60,973 nucleotides of DNA, taken from the NCBI GenBank assembly GCA_038087015.1, contig JASBNA010000118.1, forward strand, positions 1 to 60,973, written 5' to 3'. The position numbers and the translations under genes are program-made. Below, one piece after another: positions 50,006-59,830 of the stretch. Each line of letters begins with the position of its first letter. Positions within the stretch are counted from its first letter, which is position 1. This stretch comes from Cerrena zonata. Its lineage: Eukaryota > Basidiomycota > Agaricomycetes > Polyporales > Cerrenaceae. The notes below the pieces were generated by a model that ran no database searches, had not been told where the DNA came from, and saw only the letters and a program-made list of their open reading frames with translations.

Positions 50006-51669
50006 TCAATTACAGCTACAATTACTGACAGCGATATGATCATCCCTCAACTCATTGACCCTGGAGAATAATGCTAAGAAATCCTTCCATTTTCCTGAGC
50101 GGTTCTCAAGCTCTGCGAGTGCGTGTTCTCGATCAGTCTCCCAAAACTGATCCCATGTTTTGAAGCCATACTCAACCCATCGAAAGAGGCCCCCAGCAGC
50201 GTATTGAGTAAATGAAGTACGAGTTTCACCAGTCTGTATTGGAACATTACCATGCCGGATAATAGAGGAAGGAATCAAGATGGTTGACCCTGGAGGAAAT
50301 TCAACTACAAGACGTAGATCGACCAAGTAAATATGGCCACCCTTTGTAGGATCGAAATTTCCTCCTGCAGTGACTGAGCACAAGCCTCCCGCAAGATTAT
50401 TGTGGTCAAGGTGGTCGTACGAAACTGCTTCAGGACCGAAATTGATCGACGCAGCAGGGAAGACATTTCTTGGGACATTGTGCTTGAAATGCGGGTTGTG
50501 TTGCCATAGCTGATCTAGGTTTTTGCGATAAAACTCATGAAGTTTAGGCGCAAAGAAAGAGAATGCAGCTGCAAGATCATCAGAATCATAATAAGAAAGA
50601 TCAGGTAGCTAGATGACTTACAGTTCGCGAAGTTCGCGAGTCGTCTAATGCAGGGCTGTTGGAAAAAGCGACAAAGCACTTCTCGATTATTTTTCGTATG
50701 ACAAAGATTTCCAGGAGCCTAGATTTACAGCAATAACTTGAATATAATGATGCACTACTGTAGGTCAACGACATACCTTTTGACCTCCGCCATACGAAAT
50801 TCCTACATTGGCAGTCTTGAAATTCCCGCGACGATTCTTTGCGCATCCGTTAGTTGGACGAGGCAAGACCTGGCAGTCGCCTCCTCCGTATTGAAGTTGA
50901 TCACGAGTAGCTTGCAAAACGACATCGGCCTCCAGTCGATCGGTTTCGTAGGTGGGATCTTGAGGCCGGCCGGCGAAAATAACAAAAATGCGATCTTCTT
51001 CGTCTGTGATGACGAATGGGTTACTAAAAAAAGTCAGGACGATCACAGTGTCGCAGAAGAAACAACTTACAGGCCATCCCAGCTCTTATACTGATATCCC
51101 TCTTCCAGCAAAGAATCTAGCGACCTGGGTCCTCGTCCAACACCGCCTCTTATACCAACCCACGCTCCTTTCGCTGCGCGAAGGTCCGCAACGTTGTTGT
51201 GGACCTGCATATGTGCAAGATTTGAGAGCTTCTGTGAAAGAGTTGATCGAACCTTGAACTTCGGGGAAGGTAGAGAGTGTTCAAGCTTGGCGCGGTCGCG
51301 TTCTCGTGTTTGTTTTTTCTTCTTACGGCGGTATTCCTTTTTCCTGGCGTCCTTTTTGGAGAGGGAGCTGCTATTGTAGGTCGAGGTGACGGAAGGCTGA
51401 GTAAGATGACTGGGGGAACCACTAGGAGGGTATTGATTATCTTCATGGGGGTTGTAGCCTTCGACCGAGTATGTAGTCATTGGATTGGAGTCCAATGGGC
51501 ACCCTTCCGCATCATCTTGCTCCTGTATTTGTTCGGCTGCCCATCGGTTATCAAACGCGTCTTGAAGTGGTTGGGAAAGATCGATCGGCGTTTTGAAGAC
51601 AGTAAATTGCTCATCAAGCCCATACGGCGAGAATTTCGCGCCAGAGCGCGTACGGCGTGGCGTGTCCAT
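50006..51669 (-). CDS. TET/JBP-family DNA dioxygenase
   Basis: Four exons (51071-51669, 50777-51023, 50622-50718, 50006-50568) give 501 residues. A basic, disordered N-terminus (KKDARKKEYRRKKKKQTRER) precedes the double-stranded beta helix. Family hallmarks appear in order: NVGISYGGGQKAPGNL, YDHLDHNNLAGGL (the H-x-D iron ligands), IPSSIIRHGN (distal His) and GETRTSFTQYAAGGLF (the Arg that salt-bridges 2-oxoglutarate), so catalysis looks intact. TET/JBP enzymes oxidise 5-methylcytosine or thymine in DNA using Fe(II), 2-oxoglutarate and oxygen, in the nucleus. In basidiomycetes such genes are known passengers of KDZ elements. It sits 147 bp upstream of the transposase, same strand. Three ACGCGT boxes lie 66-101 bp before the ATG. 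Confidence 0.95.
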
Positions 51670-51734
51670 GGGAGATCCTGTGAGAACGTTTTTAGGACAG
51701 AGATAGACGAAGCATGAGAGGGGGAAGTGTCAAG

Positions 51735-51783
51735 ACGCGTTAAAACGCGTTAAGACACATTCTGACGCGTCAAAATGTGTCTT
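51735..51783. promoter_or_regulatory. Three-fold ACGCGT (MCB-like) cluster with palindrome
   Basis: ACGCGT at 51735-51740, 51745-51750 and 51765-51770. The third is the centre of a 32-bp imperfect palindrome (51752-51783, arms AAGACACATT and AATGTGTCTT). ACGCGT is the MluI cell-cycle box bound by MBF in fungi. The cluster sits 66-101 bp upstream of the TET/JBP ATG, so G1/S-timed expression is plausible but untested. Confidence 0.55.
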
Positions 51784-52975
51784 GACAAATGTATCATGGC
51801 CCTTCCTCCACGCGAAGATGCGCGCTCGTGAGGACACAAGTAGTAGATATATTTGCCACACCCTGGTACAGAGTTCAAGACTATTCTTAGTATGTAGACA
51901 GAGTAGAATAAAGACGAGCAGAAACCCTCTGGAGAAAAACCAATCTTTGCATTCATAGCACCTCGGTTGAGATACAGCGAAGCATTGATTGTGCTTTTGA
52001 CAAGAGAGATGGAGGGGGAGGGGTATAAAACACGAAAAGTGAATGACTTACCTTGTAGTAGAGGATATAAAACGAAGTGAGGAGGGTGGCAGTGTGAGAT
52101 GTGGTATGTGAAGTGCAAAGAGAAATAAAGCGCCCTGCCGCATTTCTCCGAACTTGGTCGAACTTGAAAGCTTCAAGTTCGTCGACGTTGATGCCGTGAC
52201 ATGATGTAGCACCATGATAGTACTACTCACATTGGCATGTAGTATTATAGTATGTCGACTGTTAGGAAGTTTCGGGATTGGAATACTACTATTTAAATAT
52301 ACTTGCAAAGTTCAAGCCGTAACAGTCTGAATTCTCAACCCAAGGACAATGCGAAACTGGGATCAATGGCTCAACATTCAAGTACTAATTCCTGGTATAA
52401 ACCTGACTCCTTTCCTCCTCGGTTTTATATTACTAAAACCTGTGTTAAATATACTTCTTTGTACTAGCATTCTGATTATTTCGCTCCTGGTAGATTTGAT
52501 ACTAAATAGCACAAGGTGAACTTTTGAATATTAAGCTGTTTTCAGGTTTGGGTCGAAGATGGACGGTGATTACCGCACCCTAACATTGGGCACCAATAAT
52601 CTAACAAGACTGTTTCTCAGAACATGCGGTCTGAACACAGGCTTATAGTACTTATTGTAGGGTAATTCAAAGGATATCTTTCCTTTGCATGGTCTTGCAT
52701 GTCGAGAGTAGCGTATGCCTCACATTTTTAGCAGAATAGACCAGCAAAAATCCGCCAAGTCCCATTGTCTAGCCTCACAAAAGACTTTCACCTCTAGTAC
52801 ATTTATCAAGTCGGGGATATGTGTATTGAGTTATACGCGAATATATTACATTTGCACGCCGCGATGATACCAAGAACAGCAACCAATCATTCATTCAAGA
52901 GCACTACTCAATGTTACAAAAAAACGGAGGGGTACTGATTCATAAACAAGGGGAAGACAATCAATTTTAATTGTA
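51784..52975. other. Element-internal spacer
   Basis: No gene assigned. On the minus strand a TATA-like TATAAAAC and a CTACAAG-GTAAGT donor-like site near 52050 suggest a 5' leader exon for the TET/JBP gene. The block at 52310-52880 is AT-rich with nothing recognised. Confidence 0.4.
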
Positions 52976-54862
52976 CTAGCGGCGGTTAGGGCGAATGGTA
53001 AGGAGCAATCCTTCATTTTGTGCACGTATGAATGCATGATCTGCAGATTCGACGCTAGTAAACGTGTTATAAACAGAGCCTGAGACGCCAATAACATAGT
53101 CTGCGCAGTCCAACCTACAAGTAATGAAATCATTGAGTTTAGAGAACACCGAATAGCAGAACCTTACCAGTCTCTGTATACTCCAACAGCCAACCCTCTG
53201 AACACGACGATTGCTGCAGCGTTTTGTGTGGAGGGACTATGATCACCTAGTATCATGTAGGGAGCAGGACGCGGGGGTGGACCGGCCTCAAAATGAAGTT
53301 GGGCTGCCATCCCTTCTGGAAAATCGATGCAGTTAGTGACATCATTCTATTCAAGCTATCTTACAAAGATGTGCTTACCGAGCCCAGGCATTAAGGCACG
53401 GCGTTCCTGTACTGCCTGGAAACGCTCTTCAGCTTCCTCCCGTGTTGAATAAGCCTTAAAAATGGCACCAGAGAAGCCGTAGACTTGTGGCCCAGTTGCA
53501 GCCCTGATATTGATCAGTTTTTTAAGAACTTCGTAGAATTTCATGCTTACCATCCATGAAATATGCCGATCGCACGGCCCTTCGTGACAACAAACCATTG
53601 GCCTTGGCTTACACGACGCGGACGAGGGGTTATGCGGTGAACTTGAGTATTTGTAGGTCGAGCTGCGGCTAGAGCAGCGGTGCGAGCCCTAATCAATAAT
53701 CTCAGGAGGTGTCAGAGGTAGGTGGGAAGAGAACTCACCATCCATTGATTACGTGCTGAGTTGTTGGGGTAGTGAGACTATAGAGAATCGAATCACGCAA
53801 TTGTCCGGGAGTTCGGTCAGCCTGATTTGCAGCCTGGCCACTTCTGGCTGGCTGCGAAGAAGAGCCAGCATGTGGTCGTGACGTGGATGATTCGCCAGGT
53901 CTTGTGGAGGTGGTTCGACCTTTAGGGGGTAGGATGGAACCGGGACCAAATGTGTGCGAAGATGTTCCAGAAGATGTTGAGTTGGAACCCTTACGAGAAC
54001 CCGTCGGATCTTTGGCGGGTATCGCACCATGGGGTGGTGGAACGGCGCGATTTGAAGAGGAGTACGGCGGCCTCGCACTAGAGCTGGCTGATGGCTCCTG
54101 ATGGTTGCTTTGTTCCAAGGGCGAGCTTTCGGGATACAGAGTGACCCTATTGGAATCCGTTACAGCATCGAAAGGAGATTGCGGCCTCGAGAAAGCTTCG
54201 TCAGCGGAGTCTGAACCATCTTCCTCGCTCGTCGCAAAACGAATTGAGTAAGAGGTGGAATGACCAGAGGAGTCGGAGGAATCCTCAACCAACCAGTCGT
54301 CAGGAATATCCGTGTAGCTTGCCCAGCGACGTGAAGTTGATGAGGAACTCGACACCTCGGGAGAAGGCGGCGTGTGAGAGACCTCGCTTGGCCTTGGAAG
54401 TCGTCTGGACGCGCGTAAATGGGTTTCCTGAGGTATGTTGCCAGGTGCAGAAGCAAGAGCCGGGGTTTCGGGCCTAGCAAAAGCCGAAGGGCTGGGAGTG
54501 TTGACGGCACCTCCAATGCCACCAAGGGAGGAGGTGACTTCGCGGAAAATAGAGCCTATGTTTTCTACAGAAATAAATACAAAGCTCAGGTTAGGATGCC
54601 CACCTGTACCAAATGTCAGAGTACTTGACAAGACCACAAAAGTAAAAGCATACCATTGCTTGGGATCTCAGGAGGAGTAAGACCGCTCTGAGAACGACGG
54701 TGCTGTGAGCTACCGCTACCTAGAATAATTGAAACAATGTCATAAAACATAAGTATCGAAATAAAGGAAGAGTAGCTTACCATCTTGCTCAATGTCTGTC
54801 AGAGAAAGGCGGTGGAAAAGGCGGTGGAGGTGGTCCTCGCCGTTATCGCTACGATCTACCAT
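52976..54862 (-). CDS. Protein with two RNase H1 N-terminal (hybrid-binding/viroplasmin-like) domains
   Basis: Starts MVDRSDNGEDHLHRL at 54862 and ends RPNRR at 52976; about seven exons join in phase. A long Ser/Pro-rich disordered region fills the first two thirds. Two copies of the small RNase H1 N-terminal fold follow: first QWFVVTKGRAIGIFHGW with VYGFSGAIFKAYSTREEA, then AAIVVFRGLAVGVYRDW with VIGVSGSVYNTFTSVESA. Both are split by an intron at the same Trp codon (TG|G), showing an exon-level duplication. In RNase H1 this module grips RNA-DNA hybrids or double-stranded RNA; the caulimovirus inclusion-body protein carries the same fold. No RNase H catalytic domain is present. It is part of the element's cargo and could act on hybrid or structured nucleic acid during transposition (inference). 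Confidence 0.85.
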
Positions 54863-55121
54863 GACACTGAGTGTAGGGAGAGGATGGGAACTCTGCAGGA
54901 CTTACCACACCGGATTTTATCATGTTTGGGATAGAGGCGGCAAGTCAACGTATCTCACGGCCATATCCATACATTGGGTTTAGCGCCCTCGAACTTAACC
55001 AAATAAACTCAAATACGCGTACCTTTGTGTTACCCGCAAGTGGTCCGATAGTCGCCCGTCATAGAATATAAACATACGGTACGATGTTTCACTATTTTCA
55101 ATCCCCGAATTTATTATTGCT
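54863..55121. promoter_or_regulatory. Divergent promoter between two cargo genes
   Basis: 259 bp between ATGs of the double-domain gene (minus) and the 853-aa gene (plus). One ACGCGT at 55015-55020 echoes the cluster upstream of the TET/JBP gene. Confidence 0.5.
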
Positions 55122-57947
55122 ATGCCTATTGACGCGTCTACTAGCAACACTGCTGCTGTTGGTACCCCTTCGGTCCCCAAACAGCCCAAGAAACGAGGGC
55201 CGGACTCTTGGGTTCAAGGAACTAAACTCAAGTTCCTCTTGTCCTTAGAAGACGAGTGGACGACCGCTCACAATGCTGGAGCTAGTCATATCACTACCTT
55301 CTATGACCGTATCACTACACAGTGGATCTATATGTATGGGTATGATCTGCCTCTTGACAAAGACAGTCTCATTCATGGCGAAATACCTCAAAACGGGCTC
55401 GACAAGATTCCTTATCTTGAGAATCAGCCGGAAAATGTCGTCGCATCCCGTAAGGCCTATTGGGTTGATCTTAGGAAGGTACGTCTATATTCTCATACCC
55501 TACACGTATTCTGGATTGTTAATCCCAATCCAGAAAATAGCTCGTTGGTATTATGGTCAAAAGAACATCAAAAAATCGGAGGTTGCCAGCGGTCTCGATA
55601 ATATATTCACGTTCATCCATTCCTCCGTCAACAAACCCTCCCGAAAGTTGTCGCCAATGCAATACTACCAGAGCCACTACTGGGACACTCACATTGCACC
55701 TCATGTACCTCCTGCAGTCGACGCTGCTTATGCCGACGCCGTCAGCAAAGGCATGGAACTCACTTCTCGACTGAAAAAGTCTCTTCGTATGACGACTCAA
55801 CAAGAAGTGACTAAAACATGCTGGAGCCATGAAGATCCGTTGTTCAAGAAGCAGGTTGAGTCGGAGTTCAACGCCTCAAATGCTGAACTGGACCAAAAGC
55901 ATAAAAAGCTACTCGATCAGCCCCAGTCTGCTGATGATTACGATTAGTACGTCTCACATTTTAAACATATTTTCTATATTGACTAACATGTCGTAGCGCT
56001 TTGAAATCTGCAGGGCCAGTCTTGCACACTATTGCTCAAGGCTTGGCTAAGAAATATGGAATGGTCGTCTCCATTTTAATGGCTGGACCCATCGGTGAAG
56101 ATGGAGGCAAAATTGGCGTTCGAAGGTAAGTATTGCTACCCTTAAAACCTCCACAATTCTAACTCTCATGCTAGCTACCACTTCGGCGAGACCACCACTC
56201 GCTCCAAGGTCTCCTGGCCTGACTTCAACAAAACCGCCTATACCAGCACTGTAGAAGACTTCACTAAGTTTGCTATGTCGGTTTTTAGTAAGCGCACATT
56301 GTATTTTCTTATGTTCTTTTTTTGCTTATCATTGTATTAGCTCCTGAAGAGTGTCAATCGCGTGTATTTGTGCCAGGAGGATCTGCTACTAGTGCCTCAG
56401 AATCCCCGGCTACTTCGTCCTCGGCACTCCCCCCAGAAGTCTCGACTCCAGCTCCCGCAGCTGATGCGAGAGGGAATGTTCCAAACGACAATGCAAGTGG
56501 CGACGTTGGAAACGGCAATGCAAGTGGCGACGTTGGAAACGACAGTGCAAGTGGCGACGTTGGAAACGACAACACATGCGGAAACTCGAACTTAGGCGAA
56601 AATGACAACACGGGCAAAAACGACAACTCAGACGGAAATGTCGGAAACAACCCAAATTCAAATGCCTCTGATGCGCGTACCTATCCCGGTTCCCTAAGTA
56701 ATAACGAAGACGACTTTGCGGGAGATGATTTCTCATTTGATCACCCTCTTTATCAGCCGGTGGTACGTACTACTGATTCCAGTACACACCTTCCTGCGAC
56801 TTCGACATCCCTCACTCCATCCTCTTCGGCTGGATCTTCTGGGAATACTTCTACTCATCGCGAACCGTCTCCTGCGCTCACGGCTGAGGTGCCTATCCTT
56901 GGCTCTACACCTGCCACAACTGAATACTCAGAGGAACCACATGGCATTGGGAAACCGAGTCAGGCGGAGGATTCGAGAACACCGCCTACTTCTCCCATTC
57001 AATTTTCGACAGTGGCGCAAAGGACCGCCGCTACGACTGCAATCAAAGATCTGGAGCCTTTCGGAGTCAATGCTCGGGATGGGAACTCTTGTGTCACAAT
57101 TACGCAAGCTACTGCACCCCCTCAGTCAAACAACGATACAACAAACCCGCGTGTCGAAGAACCTGTTCAGTTGAGGCGTAGTACGCGTACTTCTCTCCCA
57201 TCGGAGCGCGCACGCGAATCCTCTCTCTGGAAGAAATCCTCTCCTGTCTCCGCCCAAACGCTGTCATCCCCTTCAATCGACAAGACCTTGCTCCTAGGCT
57301 TCCCAAAGGAGATCGTTCCTATGTACACCGCCATCGTCAATAGTGCAGGTCTCGGCGAGGAATGGGATACTTGTCTTGCGCGATGGCTCCTTGTGGAATC
57401 ACAGAACAAACAAGTAAGTTGTTGCGATAATCATCAAATTTTGTTACTGTACTTACTCGTTTGTGACCAGAACATCGTCGATCAACTATCGGTTGCACAT
57501 CGCCCATCGGAATATTCTCTGTGGTTCAGGCGCGGCCGTCCGTTGACGGAACCTACCAAGGTCACACCGGAAGTCTTTGGACTTTCCCTTCAAAAGTGGT
57601 GGCTCTCTTTACAGCCGGTTTCGCGTGGCTTTGATGACAACAACAAGCTGCTTCGACTCACAGATATACCACCCATGGAATGGGAAGCGTTACGCAAATT
57701 CCATCGTTGTGGCTTTAGTCTCCTTATGATTGGCTTGTCGTGGTGGGGGCATGCCGTCAAGGATGAATCAGCAAATTCACCTCACCTCGCCGAATGGAAA
57801 GATCTCGTGGAAGATGTTGATTGGGTACTCCAGCAATGGCTCAAACAGTTTCCAGCGCCGCAAAGCAAATGTGCTGCAGCTCCGCGAACTAAACGTACTG
57901 AAGCCTTGCAAAAGGGAGGTAGACCTCCAAAGCGTGCTCGCCGTTAA
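55122..57947 (+). CDS. 853-residue element-borne protein, unknown function
   Basis: Six exons (55122-55478, 55534-55946, 55997-56125, 56175-56287, 56341-57413, 57471-57947) total 2562 nt, or 853 residues. The N-terminal region (RGPDSWVQGTKLKFLLSLED, MYGYDLPLDKDS, KIARWYYGQKN) is globular and resembles many unnamed agaric proteins. The middle (about 350-640) is disordered and contains a 9-residue tandem repeat. The C-terminal domain (FHRCGFSLLMIGLSWWGHAV, DVDWVLQQWLKQF) is again globular and ends KGGRPPKRARR, an AT-hook-like GRP core that would bind minor-groove DNA. Base usage and intron style match neighbours. Role unknown; nuclear DNA binding is inferred from the tail. Confidence 0.88.
56483..56563 (+). 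repeat. 27-bp coding minisatellite
   Basis: Three near-identical copies of a 27-bp unit (core AATGCAAGTGGCGACGTTGG) followed by a partial fourth, inside the disordered part of the 853-aa protein. Multiple of three, so length changes keep the frame. Confidence 0.9.
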
Positions 57948-58533
57948 CTTAGCTTTTAAGGTCCTTTGATGTATTTAGTAACTTCTACATAATGTTTTGT
58001 GGAGTTCGCTATACCAGAAATCTGTCACGCATGACCTTCGCTTCAAGTTCCCGCTCGTGACTCGCGAATATTCCTAAGTCAGCACAAAAACTTCTCACAT
58101 ATTATACAAATTCAGATTTGCTCAACATGTGTCAATCACAAGCCGTAAATTAAAAATCAACGTCATCACATGGTGATATTGATTATGTATTGCAGTGAGC
58201 ACAAGGTGTGAAATCGTCATAATACAGTCCAAGAGTTGTATGTATGCTAATGTAAGCGTCTAACGGATTATAAGATACACGGATCACGCGATAAGGAGAA
58301 AATGGACAAACATATCCTTTATGTTGGAATGTGCCTATCTCTATAGAGAATATCAGGGCACCGATGAGATATTACAAGACTCAACGCCGTACGTAAGCAC
58401 GTGAATATTCCCTTATAGTCGGATATGTAATCAAGTTCGCAACTGCTGCCCCTCGCTGTTTGACATGTGGCCTACCGTTTGGGGAGCAACTGAGTTTGGG
58501 GAATATAAATTCCAGGGCCTTCATTCTAGCAGA
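57948..58533. other. Element-internal spacer
   Basis: 3' region of the 853-aa gene up to the right terminal repeat; AT-rich, no further gene seen. Confidence 0.5.
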
Positions 58534-59320
58534 AGATGTTCCGCCACTCCTAATTGGAATGCGAGACGAGGATGATAAGCGAGTAAGTACTACGCCTCGC
58601 TTCGAGCGCACCCTACCATTTTTGGAACCCAAGGTATTGGGCTTGGAACGAACGGGCCGCGAGCCGACCTTTTGAGAAACAAAGGCTGTATATTCAACGC
58701 CATAAAAGAGGCGCCCATGGTTCCTAATTGGGATGCAGGCTGCAGGCAACGGAAGTGCAGCCACTACGCCTCGCTTATGCACTGGCATCACCCGTCCCTA
58801 CCGTTTTGGGAACCCATGGGAACTGAATTTTGGGTCAACGGACCGTGAGCCCGTCATTTGAGCAAAGTAGATACTCAGAGCGCCCGGGACACGTGGCGCA
58901 AGAATCGTATTCAACGCTATGGGAAGACGCCCAAGCATTCCTAATTGGGATGCAGGCTGCAGGCAACGGAAGTGCAGCCACTACGCCTCGCTTATGCACT
59001 GGCATCACCCGTCCCTACCGTTTTAGGAACCCATGGGAACTGAATTTTGGGTCAACGGACCGTGAGCCCGTCATTTGAGCAAACGAGAAACAGAGAGCGC
59101 CCATGTTTCCATTTCGGGCTATGTCTTTTTTTCCCTGATCGACCCCAAAGGCCACGCCAACCCTTGCCCCACTTACAAGGAGAATTACAAGTAATAGGGC
59201 AACAGTAGGATTACCAGTAATTCCCTCTCTTAGTCTAGCAGACGGGAATTACTGATAAATGTAAATTGATGCCCCTTTTGATTAGTACGTTTACTAGTAA
59301 TCAGTACAAGGTCTGGTGCC
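58534..59320 (-). repeat. Right terminal inverted repeat, 787 bp
   Basis: Mirror of 45260-46046, same length, one mismatch found. The open frames seen inside both arms are identical by virtue of the repeat and are not genes. Confidence 0.96.
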
Positions 59321-59830
59321 TGCAACGGTTCATCACGACTTTGCTTTTTCCGTGATGTCGTTGCGTTCTTCCAGGCATCCTGACCAGTGTGACGCCACCT
59401 GTCCCCTTATCGAGTCTCTGGCCGCATGATCAGCACACAGCAATGAAACTCTGTCTGAGGATGCACTGTCATAAGGTAAGGCGAGCCTTTGCTGACTTAT
59501 TAATAGCCACGTCTGGTAGGAATCATGTTGCCCATTCATGACACCCTACTTCGAGTCATTAGACGCGTCGCGCTACCTGAATATCTAGATGTATGCTTAC
59601 TGTGTCTGGATAGCTCACATCCGCGCTGCTGGATCTGAAATTTGTTGTGAGCGTGATAGACATACAGAAAGATATTGTTATTTGTTGGCACTGTCTGTCT
59701 CTTCGCCTGCCCATTCTGATAGAGAGCAGAAACTCAATAGCCTCGGACGTAGATAATTTCAAAGTTGTTTGGGAATGTAATTGTACGTCACGAACATTAT
59801 GGATGGAGAAGCTATGTGGACATATACTAT
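59321..59830. other. Right flank of the element with a fold-back of the SLX1 3' end
   Basis: CTGTCTGTCTCTTCGCCTGC (start of a 26-bp exact arm at 59691-59716) is the inverted copy of 59883-59908, which lies in the last SLX1 exon. Weaker similarity continues on both sides for about 60 bp. Otherwise no feature recognised. Confidence 0.6.

Larger units (their letters stand above)
45260..59320. mobile_element. 14-kb KDZ DNA transposon with TET/JBP cargo
   Basis: Bounded by inverted repeats that start GGCACCAGACCTTGTACTG at 45260 and end with the complement at 59320. Both arms are 787 bp, with a single mismatch found by eye. Inside are four genes: KDZ transposase (minus), TET/JBP dioxygenase (minus), a two-domain RNase H1-N-terminal-like protein (minus) and an 853-residue unknown (plus). 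KDZ elements are DDE-class cut-and-paste transposons abundant in Agaricomycetes, and association of KDZ with TET/JBP genes in basidiomycetes is established. No flanking direct repeat is visible: the left flank ends CTCAATAAT and the right flank begins TGCAACGG. The near identity of the arms implies recent insertion. Confidence 0.95.
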
